Shown: piece by piece, positions 1 to 9,018 of the stretch | Position numbering within the stretch: position 1 is the first letter of the stretch | Layout of the letters: every line of letters starts with the position of its first letter | Made by a program: the position numbers and the translations under genes | Notes under the pieces: model-generated | Told to the model about the DNA's origin: nothing | The model's database searches: none | Seen by the model: the letters and a program-made list of their open reading frames with translations, nothing else | Assembly (NCBI RefSeq): GCF_900114835.1 | Contig: NZ_FOUJ01000001.1 | Coordinates: 1-64,000, forward strand | Length of the DNA stretch: 64,000 bases | Origin: Methanolobus profundi | Lineage (GTDB): Archaea > Halobacteriota > Methanosarcinia > Methanosarcinales > Methanosarcinaceae | Direction of reading: 5' to 3'

Positions 1-8
1 ATTCATTT

Positions 9-142
9 GAGTGAGTTTGGCGGCCATAGCGGCAGGGCAATTCCTGTACCCATACCGAACACAGAAGATAAGCCTGCCAGCGTTCCTTACTGTACTGAAG
101 TACGAGAGTCTTCGGGAACTCTGGATCGCTGCCATCTCACTC
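9..142 (+). rRNA. rrf: 5S ribosomal RNA
   Basis: The stretch carries the conserved 5S core (for example CCATACCGAACACAGAAG near 50-67), and its ends pair as GAGTGAG (9-15) with CTCACTC (136-142), forming or extending helix I. This is the component of the large ribosomal subunit beside 23S rRNA. It stands at the very edge of the window, so it is probably the last gene of an rRNA operon whose 16S and 23S genes lie to the left. The mature ends may be a few bases inside the pairing given here. Confidence 0.95.
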
Positions 143-472
143 ATTTAACCTTATCTACTCTTTTTCTGAATTACAACTTTTAATATCAAGAGCTTTGAGT
201 TTGTTTTTGTGTTTTCAACTTAATATTAACTCTTATAGCTCAGGTTTTGTTCTATTCAGTATGCATGCATTTCATGGTATGTAATCATCCATATGTACAG
301 ACAATATCATTAGAATAGAGGGTATTGCAGGGTTGGCATTCATATCGAAGTCTACCTTCTGTAGAGCATTGCTTTACCAATAATAAGCATATTTTCATCA
401 TTATTGTAATAAAAGAAGGAAATGTTCCCGCGCAAAGCGCGGTACATATCCTTAAAATATAAACTAAGGCAA
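143..472. other. Intergenic stretch with a terminator-like hairpin
   Basis: No convincing gene is seen in these 330 bases; the short open frames have no recognisable content. A strong GC hairpin, CCGCGC-AAA-GCGCGG at 428-442, lies just downstream of the minus-strand symporter gene and could stop its transcript. The A+T-rich part near 143-200 probably ends the rRNA transcript. Confidence 0.55.
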
Positions 473-1921
473 TCACTGTTCTTCTACTTGAGTAACGATC
501 ACATCTTCACCATGGACTCTTCTATGTGCTTCACGATTTGCAACTTCAATGAACTCTTCATTTGCAGTCTTTTTACCGCTGACCCATTTATCCATAATCA
601 CACATGTTACAAGGTCACCTGTCACATTTACAGCAGTACGGCTCATATCCAGTATCCTGTCAACTCCGATAATAAGTGCGATACCGGCAGTGGGTATACC
701 AACACTGTTCAATATCATTGCAAGGATCACAATACCTACTCCTGGTGTTGATGGTGTACCTATGGAAGCTCCCACCACAGTGATCATGATAAGTACCAGT
801 TCGCCGAAACCAAGGTCTATTCCAAATGCCTGTGCAAGGAAGACGGCTGCTATGCTCTGGTAGAGTGCTGTACCGTTCATGTTAATAGTAGCGCCAAGTG
901 GAATAACGAACTGCGATATAGAAGGCCTTACATTCATGTTCTCTTCAGCTGTTTTGATGGACAATGGCATAACTGCAGCAGAGCTTGATGTAGAGAATGC
1001 AAGCAGTAATACATCTTTTATCGTTCTCAGGAATTCGATGGGGTTCTTTTTCGTAACTACCAGGATTATTAACATGTAGACAAAGAGCATTACTAATAAT
1101 CCTAGAAGGACCGTGCCTACGTAGACCAACATTCCGGCAAGCGCATCGATACCGAGGTTCAGTGTGAACTTGCTGATAAGTCCAAATACCGCTATAGGTG
1201 CAAGTAACATGCTCCATCTGACCACTGTCATGCTCACTTCCTGTAATGATCCTAAAAGTTCCAGCAAGGGCTTTGATTGGGTTGGTGCCATAGAAACAAG
1301 AGCAACACCTATTATTATTGAGAAAATAACGACCTGTAACATTTGTCCTGTAGCAAGTGCACCTAATGGATTGGTTGGAAGTATCGTAGTGATCATGCCG
1401 GGAAGCTCGGATACTTCAGGAGTGGCGATAGTACTGTCATCTACCTGTGCTGCATCAGAGCTCATTGTGTTCTGGACAAGTTCGCTACTGATATAGGTCC
1501 CAGGGTTTATCGTCAATGCAAGTGTCAGTCCAATGAGTATGGCAAGTGCGGTCGTAATGAGGAAATATCCAACGGTACGAACACCTATCCTCTTCAGTTG
1601 TTCCATATCCTCGCCGGCAGCAATACCTCTGATAATGGATGCAAATACAAGAGGCACTACTATCATCTGTAGAAGTGCGAGGAAAACATATCCCGGAAGT
1701 GCCAGCCATTCACCAATGGTATATGACATATCCGGATCAATGAAGCCAGAAGAGGGTCCAAGAACAAGTCCGGTTACAATACCCAATAACATTCCTATTA
1801 GGATCTTCAGCCATAGGCGGCCTTTTACAAGTTCCTGAAGATGGTAATTAAGGTGTTTTAACGAACGCGGATGTATTAGGGTAAGAGGTTCCGGTAATTT
1901 ATACCTGCTTGACATACCCAT
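473..1921 (-). CDS. Dicarboxylate/amino acid:cation symporter (DAACS/GltP family)
   Basis: A 482-residue membrane protein of the sodium- or proton-coupled dicarboxylate/glutamate symporter family, which imports C4-dicarboxylates or acidic amino acids. Visible family marks are the serine-rich reentrant motif STSSSAAVMP, the substrate/cation motif NMNGTALYQ and the following GASIGTPSTPG, in the usual order in the C-terminal half, with many hydrophobic helices before them. The N-terminus has about 35 residues before the first membrane helix; the ATG used gives the full family length, and a start nearer the helix is possible. It stands alone, with no operon partner. The cation and substrate cannot be told from sequence. 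Confidence 0.93.
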   Translation of the reverse strand: MGMSSRYKLPEPLTLIHPRSLKHLNYHLQELVKGRLWLKILIGMLLGIVTGLVLGPSSGFIDPDMSYTIGEWLALPGYVFLALLQMIVVPLVFASIIRGIAAGEDMEQLKRIGVRTVGYFLITTALAILIGLTLALTINPGTYISSELVQNTMSSDAAQVDDSTIATPEVSELPGMITTILPTNPLGALATGQMLQVVIFSIIIGVALVSMAPTQSKPLLELLGSLQEVSMTVVRWSMLLAPIAVFGLISKFTLNLGIDALAGMLVYVGTVLLGLLVMLFVYMLIILVVTKKNPIEFLRTIKDVLLLAFSTSSSAAVMPLSIKTAEENMNVRPSISQFVIPLGATINMNGTALYQSIAAVFLAQAFGIDLGFGELVLIMITVVGASIGTPSTPGVGIVILAMILNSVGIPTAGIALIIGVDRILDMSRTAVNVTGDLVTCVIMDKWVSGKKTANEEFIEVANREAHRRVHGEDVIVTQVEEQ

Positions 1922-1983
1922 AAGTTATTTTTAATCATTTATGGGTTTATGGTTCTTCCAAGAAACTAAAAATGCTTATTGAA

Positions 1984-2502
1984 CTATTTTCTGCGTAATA
2001 TGCTCTCATCTATAGGGTAATATTCAGTAGCAGACCCAATAAGCTCTGCTGCCGTGTTCCTTTCGAACGAGTGAACTTCCACCCGGACGCCGCATGCTTT
2101 CAGGTGGTTCACAAGAGCTGTGAAATCTCCGTCACCACTGACAAGTACAACTGTATCTACCTTTTCCGATATCGCGATCGCATCAATGGCGATCCCCATA
2201 TCCCAGTCACCTTTGGTAGATCCATCCGGTCTTATCTTGAGCTGTTTGGACCTGACCTCCCATCCGAAGTTCCTTAAATGATATTTGAACCCGGACTGGT
2301 CTATCTCTTCGGTCTCCACAAGGTAAGCGATAGCTCTTACAAGTTGTCTTCTTTTTAGTACGGTAGCAAGTAATTTCTCGTAATCCACACGACTATCAGA
2401 ATAGATGTTCTTAGCAGAGTAGAACATGTTCTGGACATCCGCAAAAACAGCTATTCTCTGACTCTCGAATATATTATGCTCGTTATTGTGTGAATTGACC
2501 AT
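1984..2502 (-). CDS. NYN-domain (LabA/DUF88-type) PIN-like protein
   Basis: A 172-residue protein of the NYN/PIN-like fold, a family of predicted metal-dependent ribonucleases. The acidic pocket is visible: FADVQN near residue 20, KGDWDMGIAIDA near residue 96, and SGDGDF near residue 122. It is about the length of stand-alone LabA-like archaeal proteins. It is divergent from the pspA operon at 2646, and the shared intergenic space holds both promoters. The reading frame ends in TAG. RNA cleavage is inferred from the family; a specific target is unknown. Confidence 0.85.
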   Translation of the reverse strand: MVNSHNNEHNIFESQRIAVFADVQNMFYSAKNIYSDSRVDYEKLLATVLKRRQLVRAIAYLVETEEIDQSGFKYHLRNFGWEVRSKQLKIRPDGSTKGDWDMGIAIDAIAISEKVDTVVLVSGDGDFTALVNHLKACGVRVEVHSFERNTAAELIGSATEYYPIDESILRRK

Positions 2503-2609
2503 GTTCCTTGTCTCCGTAGTATTGCTTTAATAAAAATGATATCATGTCCTCTTCCTATTTATCTGGACCTGCTCGTTTCGGGCGGGCAGACATTTATGCA
2601 AGTTTGCAC

Positions 2610-2640
2610 TTTATATGTTTATTTAATATCATCAGGAGGA
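2610..2640 (+). promoter_or_regulatory. pspA promoter and ribosome binding site
   Basis: A TATA-like TTTATATG (2610-2617) is followed by AGGAGGA (2634-2640), a near-perfect Shine-Dalgarno site five bases before the ATG at 2646. The site fixes the pspA start there rather than at an upstream in-frame ATG at 2544. The predicted transcription start falls close to the ribosome site, so the 5' leader must be very short. Confidence 0.5.
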
Positions 2641-2645
2641 ATAAC

Positions 2646-3344
2646 ATGGGTTTATTCAATAGGATGGGAACAGTAGTCAAGTCAAAAATGAACAAACTGA
2701 TGGATCGTATGGAAGATCCCCGCGAGACACTGGATTACTCTTATGAAAAACAGCTTGAAATGCTTCAGGATGTAAAAAGAGGGGTTGCAGAGGTTGCTAC
2801 ATCCAAGAAGAGACTTCAGTTACAGCGCTCCAAATTATCACAGAGTATCGAGAAACTTGATTCACAGGCAAGGGAAGCTATCTCTGTCGACAGGGAGGAC
2901 CTGGCACGTCTGGCACTTGAAAGGAAGAGTGGTCTCTCAGTCCAGATACAGGGCCTTGACCAGCAGATAGCTGATCTTGAGAAGGAACAGGAGAAACTTG
3001 TTGCAGCCGAGAAACGCCTGTCTACAAAGGTAGAGGTTTTCAGGACCAAGAAGGAGACCATCAAGGCCCAGTATTCTGCAGCCGAGGCACAGGTCAAGAT
3101 CAACGAATCAGTTTCCGGTATCAGTGAAGAGATGGCAGATGTAGGTATGGCAATAGAAAGGGCTGAGAACAAGACCGATCAGATGAAAGCCCGTGCATCA
3201 GCACTCGATGAGCTTATCGAGGTAGGTACACTTGATGATCTCACCAGCAGTGGTGACGATATCGACAGGGAACTTGCAAAGATAAGTTCGGAGTCCAGTG
3301 TCGACCTTGAACTTGAGAAACTCAGAAAGGAGGCAGGCAAATGA
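2646..3344 (+). CDS. pspA: PspA/IM30 (Vipp1) family membrane-stress protein
   Basis: A 232-residue, highly charged, almost entirely helical protein that matches PspA/IM30: an N-terminal MGLFNRMGTVVKSKMNKLMD amphipathic start, the DPRETLDYSYEKQ segment typical of the family, then long coiled coils through to the C-terminus. PspA binds and stabilises stressed membranes as ESCRT-III-like oligomers on the cytoplasmic face. The next gene overlaps it by four bases (ATGA), so the two are translationally coupled. The chosen start follows AGGAGGA. Confidence 0.92.
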   Translation: MGLFNRMGTVVKSKMNKLMDRMEDPRETLDYSYEKQLEMLQDVKRGVAEVATSKKRLQLQRSKLSQSIEKLDSQAREAISVDREDLARLALERKSGLSVQIQGLDQQIADLEKEQEKLVAAEKRLSTKVEVFRTKKETIKAQYSAAEAQVKINESVSGISEEMADVGMAIERAENKTDQMKARASALDELIEVGTLDDLTSSGDDIDRELAKISSESSVDLELEKLRKEAGK

Positions 3345-3619
3345 TTATAAGGATAGTGGGCGAAGGTCAATATGAAGTGCCAAGTGCCCTTTTTGATGAA
3401 TTGAACGTAATTGATAACAGGATAGTTGACCTCGTCTCTAAGGGTGATGAAGAGGGTTACAAAATTGAGCTAGCCGGTCTCATCGAGAAGATAAAGATGA
3501 GTGGTAAGCAGCTTGATGATGCAGACATCGTAGAATCGGACATAATCGTTCCACCTGAGGACCTAACATTCGAGGAAGCAAAGGATGTCTTTACAGGTGT
3601 AGGGATACTTGAAGATTAA
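3341..3619 (+). CDS. pspAA: PspA-associated protein PspAA
   Basis: A 92-residue acidic protein (starting MIIRIVGEGQYEVP) matching the PspAA domain that accompanies PspA in archaea and actinobacteria. It begins inside the pspA stop codon, which indicates coupled translation and a joint role. It has no membrane segment or catalytic motif. PspAA is thought to partner PspA at the membrane, but no biochemical activity is assigned. Assignment rests on sequence appearance plus neighbourhood. Confidence 0.8.
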   Translation: MIIRIVGEGQYEVPSALFDELNVIDNRIVDLVSKGDEEGYKIELAGLIEKIKMSGKQLDDADIVESDIIVPPEDLTFEEAKDVFTGVGILED

Positions 3620-3651
3620 AAATAAGATCGGAGCAATTAAATGTTTCTTGC

Positions 3652-4224
3652 CTAAAAAGGCATGCTCCACAGGGGATACCATTTCCCCACTTCTTTTTCT
3701 ATAGGAAGCTCTTTTTCCATAAGGGATTTCAATCTTAGTTCAAGTGTATTGTCCCTGTTGTTCTTTCCCTGAGGTGCGAATGGATAGTAACTTCCCTGCT
3801 TGAAGTTATATATCCAGTAGACAGGTCCTTTGCTCTCGAACCTGTAAACCGCACATAGTATCTGTTCACCGAACCCTTCTTCCACAAGTGTCTGGGATAT
3901 CATGTGTATATTGGTCACAAGATCTTCAAAGTCCTTATCTTTGAGTATGACCCATAGAAAATTATACTCATCCTTTTCAATTGAGTACTCTGTGCCTGTT
4001 TCTTTGGTGCTGAACGCAAGGAGCTGCTCTATCTCTGCCCTTGCATTCTCATGTTTGGACATATCCATTGACTTGAAACATATGCCTGCAACAGCAGATG
4101 GTTTCAGGTTAAGGTTCATTTCAAGGGTTATGACTGCAGTTGAGATGGCAAAAAGCTTATCCATCTTTGCTTTCGGTACCTTGCTTCTTCCAAGCACCGA
4201 ATCGATCATGTCGAGGAATCCCAT
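3652..4224 (-). CDS. pspAB: PspA-associated protein PspAB
   Basis: A 190-residue soluble protein (starting MGFLDMIDSVLGRS) that resembles the PspAB family, usually encoded with HtpX. Here its first codon overlaps the htpX stop (ATGA), making a coupled htpX-pspAB pair that faces the pspA-pspAA operon. The gene ends in TAG inside a small hairpin (GCCT-AAAA-AGGC, 3650-3661) that may serve as a terminator between the convergent operons. No catalytic motif is recognised. Function in envelope stress is inferred from family and context. Confidence 0.78.
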   Translation of the reverse strand: MGFLDMIDSVLGRSKVPKAKMDKLFAISTAVITLEMNLNLKPSAVAGICFKSMDMSKHENARAEIEQLLAFSTKETGTEYSIEKDEYNFLWVILKDKDFEDLVTNIHMISQTLVEEGFGEQILCAVYRFESKGPVYWIYNFKQGSYYPFAPQGKNNRDNTLELRLKSLMEKELPIEKEVGKWYPLWSMPF

Positions 4225-5108
4225 CAGAGTTCGATCTCCCTCTGTAAGTCCTCAAGTGCAGCGATCCTCTTTTCCATTGAGGGATGTGTTGATAGCAGGT
4301 TCATCATGGAGCCGGATATCGCGGGTATTATGAAAAAGGCATTCATGCCTTCTACCTTACGCAGGTCCTCTGTGGGTACCTTTGCCATGGTGCCGCTGAT
4401 CTTCCTGAGAGCTGATATAAGATTGGTGGGCTCTCCGGTGATAAGTGCAGAGCCTCTGTCCGCAGCAAATTCCCTGTATCTTGAAAGGGCACGTATAAGC
4501 AGGAAACTGATGACCCATACAAGTATGGAAACTATCCATATTGCTATGAGTGCTCCTCCATTTGAATCTCTGCGGTTGCCTCCGAAACCTCCGAAATAGA
4601 GGCTGTATCTTACGATGTAGAATGCAAGTGTTGAGATGAAACTTGCAATTGTCAGTATTGCCATATCTCTGTTCTTGACATGGCTTAGCTCGTGTGCGAG
4701 TACTGCTTCAAGCTCTCCCTGGTCGAGCCTGTGCATGAGGCCCGTGGTCACAGCGACAACAGCACTCTTAGGTCCTCTTCCGGTTGCGAAGGCATTAGGT
4801 ACTGAAGTATCTACAATGGCAACTGTTGGCTTTGGCAGACCTGCTATAACACAGAGCCTGGTAATGGTCTCGTGGAGTTTTGGTTCCTCTGCTTCAGAAA
4901 CTACCCTCGCACCTGTGGTCCAGAGAACAAGTTTGTCGGAGTAGTAGTACTGCGCTCCCATGAATATTGCGACGAAGAGGAGCATGAACATTGCGGAAGT
5001 GCCCATGTATGCCAGAAATGCTAGGAATCCTAAATAGACCGCAGCCAGCAGGAACATGGTGAACAACATTCTTCCTTCCAGCCCCAGATCTTTTTTCCAT
5101 TCTACCAT
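4224..5108 (-). CDS. htpX: HtpX family membrane zinc metalloprotease
   Basis: A 294-residue HtpX/M48 endopeptidase that degrades misfolded membrane proteins. Two hydrophobic helices lie near residues 15-55, the zinc motif HELSH near residue 139, two further membrane helices near 155-205, and the third-ligand motif EFAADRGS near residue 217. Length is normal for HtpX. GAGG precedes the ATG at a good distance. It is followed by overlapping pspAB, and the pair lies convergent to pspA-pspAA, so all four genes probably form one envelope-stress module. Confidence 0.93.
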   Translation of the reverse strand: MVEWKKDLGLEGRMLFTMFLLAAVYLGFLAFLAYMGTSAMFMLLFVAIFMGAQYYYSDKLVLWTTGARVVSEAEEPKLHETITRLCVIAGLPKPTVAIVDTSVPNAFATGRGPKSAVVAVTTGLMHRLDQGELEAVLAHELSHVKNRDMAILTIASFISTLAFYIVRYSLYFGGFGGNRRDSNGGALIAIWIVSILVWVISFLLIRALSRYREFAADRGSALITGEPTNLISALRKISGTMAKVPTEDLRKVEGMNAFFIIPAISGSMMNLLSTHPSMEKRIAALEDLQREIEL

Positions 5109-5157
5109 TTAAATACCTCATATTTGAAATTTATACAATGTATTATTGCTTCAGTAT

Positions 5158-5931
5158 TTATAGTTCTTCTTCCAGAAGGGCTCCCTTCTGCCAGTCGTTG
5201 ATGATCCTAATAGCAGCTCTGGTCTCATCGATAGCCCCTTTCTTCTTCAGGAAATTGCACTGTGTTCCTATCATCTCAAGTATATCGTAGGAATTCTCAT
5301 CCGTGATCTTTACTTTATAGAATGATTCCAGTATCTCCTTGTTGTCCTCGACCATTCTTTCGATGATCTTCATAGCAACACCTATGGGGTCTTTGAGATG
5401 AGTGGAGTCCTTGACACCAAGCAATCCCTGTATGTACTCATCGTGCTCGTCCAGCGGGAACACACCAGGTGTGTCCAGGAAAACGATACGTGACCCTGCA
5501 TTGACGATCTGCACACCCTTTGTATGTCCGGAGATTGCAGATGTTGAGGCTTTACCTCTTCCTGCAACACCATTGATCACTGATGATTTACCGGTATTTG
5601 GGTATCCGATACAACCAACTGTGATATTGCGGCCCTGGATGTCTGCTACTTCCAGTATCTTGTGTCTTAGCATTGTAGTACCGAACCTCTGCTTAGAGGA
5701 GACAAAGACCGCCGGAGCTGTCTTGGCCATGCGGGACTTTGCTTTTTCGAGCTTTTCCTTTGATACCAGATCACATTTGTTAAGAACTATAATGAACGGC
5801 TTCTTGATACGTTTCAGTTCCCGCTCGATCTCACTGTTCCTTGTATCATCTGGAAAACGTGCATCAACTACTTCTAGAAGGATGTCAGCTTTTTTAATGA
5901 CGTCCTTCACTATCATTTTTTGACTTGCCAT
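5158..5931 (-). CDS. Circularly permuted GTPase (YlqF/RbgA-like)
   Basis: A 257-residue GTPase whose motifs come in permuted order: G4 (NKCD, near residue 51) precedes the P-loop G1 (GYPNTGKSS, near 109) and G3 (DTPG, near 153). That order defines the YlqF/YawG/YqeH class, which mostly acts in ribosome assembly. The C-terminal helical part (about 180-250) resembles the RbgA tail that contacts rRNA. It is a single gene. A role in archaeal large-subunit maturation is inferred. Confidence 0.88.
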   Translation of the reverse strand: MASQKMIVKDVIKKADILLEVVDARFPDDTRNSEIERELKRIKKPFIIVLNKCDLVSKEKLEKAKSRMAKTAPAVFVSSKQRFGTTMLRHKILEVADIQGRNITVGCIGYPNTGKSSVINGVAGRGKASTSAISGHTKGVQIVNAGSRIVFLDTPGVFPLDEHDEYIQGLLGVKDSTHLKDPIGVAMKIIERMVEDNKEILESFYKVKITDENSYDILEMIGTQCNFLKKKGAIDETRAAIRIINDWQKGALLEEEL

Positions 5932-6090
5932 GATAAATTCTCAGTGTCAGAAAAGTGTTATTGAATATCTTAATTCTGTTCCCTCTTACTATTTGAAAGG
6001 TTATATTCTCTTTGATACGATGTACTTATGAGTGTTAAAGAATAAATTAAGCATGCTTATATTAGCATATTATGGAGCGTGCTCTATCAA

Positions 6091-6909
6091 ATGGCAACAA
6101 TATCTATTGACCCTCAATTATGCAGTCATTGCGGGATCTGTACACAAATATGTCCTCTCGGTATCATACTTCCAGGGGGAGAGGATGATATGCCTTTCAT
6201 GCCGGATCCTATGGATGAGGTATGCGTAAAATGTGGTAACTGTGAAGCTTTTTGTCCTGAAGGGGCGATATCTCCATTATTCAGTACGAAACATTCTATT
6301 GTATCCGATCCACTATCAGATAACATGGATCCTGAGCAACTGGGTGCATATATGCGCGCACGCCGCTCTATACGGAACTACAAAGATGAGGTCGTTGATA
6401 AGGGAACTATTGAGGAGATTCTGGATATTGTCCGCTATTCTCCTTCAGGTATCAATATGCAGCCTGTCAACTGGCTCATTGTCCATGAACCTGATGAAGT
6501 GCGCAAGATCTCTGCACTTACTATAGACTGGATGCGTGATATCATTGACTCTGATATGGAACATCCAATGAAACCCATGATGTCATCTCTTGTCTCTGCT
6601 TATGATATGGGCGCAGACCCTATATGTCGTGGTGCTCCCCATCTTGCAATAGCCTATGGTGCAGGGAATCTGGCATATACGGATTGTGTGATCGCATTAT
6701 CATGGTTCGAACTCTCAGCACCCTCATTTGGACTTGGTGCCTGTTGGGGAGGTTTCCTCAAGGTTGCAGCAAGTTCCTACCAGCCTCTGATAGATGAACT
6801 TGGACTTCCTGAGGGTAATTCTGTACAACATACAATGATGTTCGGTTATCCTGAATATAAGGTCCATAATATTCCAGGCAGGAATCCTGTGAAGATAACC
6901 TGGAAATAA
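6091..6909 (+). CDS. Ferredoxin-nitroreductase fusion protein
   Basis: A 272-residue two-domain protein. Residues 1-65 hold two [4Fe-4S] motifs (CSHCGICTQICP and CVKCGNCEAFCP); the rest is an FMN nitroreductase domain beginning with the typical RRSIRNYKDE and YSPSGINMQP segments. Such fusions are common in anaerobes and pass electrons from ferredoxin clusters to FMN; the true substrate is usually unknown. The ATG at 6091 is preferred over a GTG at 6079, because a GGAG at 6074 is too near the latter. It is a single gene. Confidence 0.9.
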   Translation: MATISIDPQLCSHCGICTQICPLGIILPGGEDDMPFMPDPMDEVCVKCGNCEAFCPEGAISPLFSTKHSIVSDPLSDNMDPEQLGAYMRARRSIRNYKDEVVDKGTIEEILDIVRYSPSGINMQPVNWLIVHEPDEVRKISALTIDWMRDIIDSDMEHPMKPMMSSLVSAYDMGADPICRGAPHLAIAYGAGNLAYTDCVIALSWFELSAPSFGLGACWGGFLKVAASSYQPLIDELGLPEGNSVQHTMMFGYPEYKVHNIPGRNPVKITWK

Positions 6910-7140
6910 TTCCAGGACCTGTTTGTTTTATTTTGCGTTGCTACTTTATGCGGGCATTATTTATACTAGTTTATTATATTTCTACTGAATACTCAATTAG
7001 AGCATCTCTCAATAAATTTTAGGAATCCTTAAGTAGGATCTAAACACTAACATGGCACCATAAATGGAACTATCTAGTTTCAGTTTCATATATTCCTTGA
7101 GCAATGGTCCTAAAAATACAACAATAATGGTCGGTGTGGC

Positions 7141-7147
7141 TTTATAC
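7141..7147 (+). promoter_or_regulatory. TATA box of the histidine kinase gene
   Basis: TTTATAC lies 33 bases before the ATG at 7180, giving a very short leader. The rest of the 270-base gap from 6910 shows no gene. Confidence 0.4.
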
Positions 7148-7179
7148 CTCGATCACAGAATCATCAAAATCGATAAGTT

Positions 7180-9015
7180 ATGACACTATCTGATAAACCC
7201 CGGGTCCTTGTAGTAGATGACGAGCCAATGAACATTGAGCTTCTTCAGGCTTATCTGCAAATGGATTATGAAGTCCTCTCAGCACACGATGGATATGAAG
7301 CATTGGAAGTAGTTTCCAGAGAGGTTCCTGATATAATACTACTGGATGTTATGATGCCGGGTATCAATGGTTATCAGGTATGCGAGCAGATAAAAAGTTC
7401 TGAGAAGACCCGCTTTATCCCTATTGTTCTGGTCACGGCATTATCCGGAAGGGATGATCGTTTGAAAGGTATTGAGGCAAATGCCGATGATTTTCTGACC
7501 AAACCTGTTGACAGGCTTGAACTTAAAATGAGGGTAAAGTCCCTGCTCCGTATAAAGGACCTTCAGGATAATCTTGTAACAGAGCGCGACCAGATACAGA
7601 ATTATCTGGATGTGGCAGCAGTAATGATGCTGGCTATTGATAATAATGGCATTATCACTCTCATAAATAAGAGGGGTCTGGATATACTTGGGTATGTGAG
7701 GGAAGAAGAAGTCCTGGGCAAAGACCTTTTTACTAATTTTATTCCTTCATCATCAAGGCTGGAGATAGAAGCTCATATATTTTCCACCTTTGACAATGAT
7801 ACGGAAAAGATCAATTATTATGAATGTCCGGTACTAACAAAGCAAAATGAACAGCGTATGGTATCGTGGTATTCGAAGCCTCTCATTGATGAAGATGGTA
7901 ATGTTATGGGTGTTCTCTGCTCAGGTCAGGATATAACCCAGAGGAAAAAGGCAGAGGAGAAACTAAAAGAGAGGACTCGTGCCATGGAAGCTTCTATCGA
8001 CGGGATGGCCATTATGGACAAAGATGGTGTTTACTCTTATGTTAACAATGCCCATGCACGTATCTTTGGGTATGGCAGTCCTGATGAGCTCATTGGAAAT
8101 AAATGGGATGTACTTTATGAGGATGCTGAGGTCGAACGTTTCACCAATGAGATATTACCTGAGTTCCGTTCAAATGGTAAATGGAAAGGTGAACTTGTTG
8201 GAAAGAAAAAGGATGGGAACCTTTTCTTCCAGGAAATGTCAATAACTGTTCTTGATGATGGTTTTATCTCTGTGGTAAGGGATATATCCGAGCGTAAGGA
8301 AGTTGAAGCAAAACTTAGTAAGTATGCTTCTGAGCTCAAGAGCTCAAATGAACTAAAAGACCTCTTTACTGACATCTTACGTCATGACCTGCTGAATCCC
8401 GCAGGTGTTGTCAAAGGATTCACTGACATGCTTCTGTATGAGGAATCCGATGAGAACAAAAAGTACAAGCTCCAGCTGATAGACAATAATGTAACTCGCC
8501 TGATAGAGATGATAGAATCAGCTGCTAAATTTGCAAGGCTTGAGGACATCGATGAACTTGAGTTCAGGTCGAGCGATCTTACTGGTATCGTTCAGAACGT
8601 AGTAGAGGAGTTCGGACCGCAGCTCAAAAAGAAGGGAATTACTCTGGATATGAGGGTGGACCATCCATGTCCTGCAATTATCAATCCACTTATTGATGGC
8701 GTTTTTGTGAACTTTATCTCTAATGCCATAAAATATGGTCCTGCTGATAGTATCGTGGTAGTTGATGTGCAGGATATGGGGGACAAATGGAAGGTGATGG
8801 TGTCTGATTCCGGTGATGGTATCCCTGATAAGGATAAGGAACTGGTCTTTGACCGTTTTAACCGCCTGACCTCCAAGAAAAAAGCTGTGAAGGGTTCAGG
8901 TCTTGGTCTGGCCATTGCGAAGAGGATAATCGAACTTCATGGTGGAAATATAGGTGTCGAGGACAATCCTGCAGGAAAAGGAAGTGTTTTCTGGGCCACT
9001 GTAAAAAAGACATGA
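7180..9015 (+). CDS. Receiver-PAS-PAS sensor histidine kinase
   Basis: A 611-residue soluble signalling protein with an unusual N-terminal receiver. Residues 5-125 form a response-regulator domain with phospho-acceptor Asp56 in ILLDVMMP, Thr86 and Lys108. Two PAS domains follow (about 140-255 and 265-375). The dimerisation helix has His402 in RHDLLNP, and the ATPase domain shows the N box (NFISNAIKY, 511-519), DSGDGIPD (543-550) and GSGLGLAIA (572-580). There is no membrane segment, so the signal is cytoplasmic, perhaps redox or ligand sensed by PAS. No output regulator is next to it; the built-in receiver may be input or output. Confidence 0.93.
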   Translation: MTLSDKPRVLVVDDEPMNIELLQAYLQMDYEVLSAHDGYEALEVVSREVPDIILLDVMMPGINGYQVCEQIKSSEKTRFIPIVLVTALSGRDDRLKGIEANADDFLTKPVDRLELKMRVKSLLRIKDLQDNLVTERDQIQNYLDVAAVMMLAIDNNGIITLINKRGLDILGYVREEEVLGKDLFTNFIPSSSRLEIEAHIFSTFDNDTEKINYYECPVLTKQNEQRMVSWYSKPLIDEDGNVMGVLCSGQDITQRKKAEEKLKERTRAMEASIDGMAIMDKDGVYSYVNNAHARIFGYGSPDELIGNKWDVLYEDAEVERFTNEILPEFRSNGKWKGELVGKKKDGNLFFQEMSITVLDDGFISVVRDISERKEVEAKLSKYASELKSSNELKDLFTDILRHDLLNPAGVVKGFTDMLLYEESDENKKYKLQLIDNNVTRLIEMIESAAKFARLEDIDELEFRSSDLTGIVQNVVEEFGPQLKKKGITLDMRVDHPCPAIINPLIDGVFVNFISNAIKYGPADSIVVVDVQDMGDKWKVMVSDSGDGIPDKDKELVFDRFNRLTSKKKAVKGSGLGLAIAKRIIELHGGNIGVEDNPAGKGSVFWATVKKT

Positions 9016-9018
9016 GGT

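Noticed and set aside
285-476. A 63-residue minus-strand frame after the 5S gene
   Set aside because: It runs over the symporter terminator hairpin, has many cysteines and no family resemblance; probably chance.
1924-1984. Readthrough of the TAG ending the NYN gene as a pyrrolysine site
   Set aside because: Beyond the TAG there is another in-frame TAG within a few codons and no domain sequence; it is an ordinary stop.
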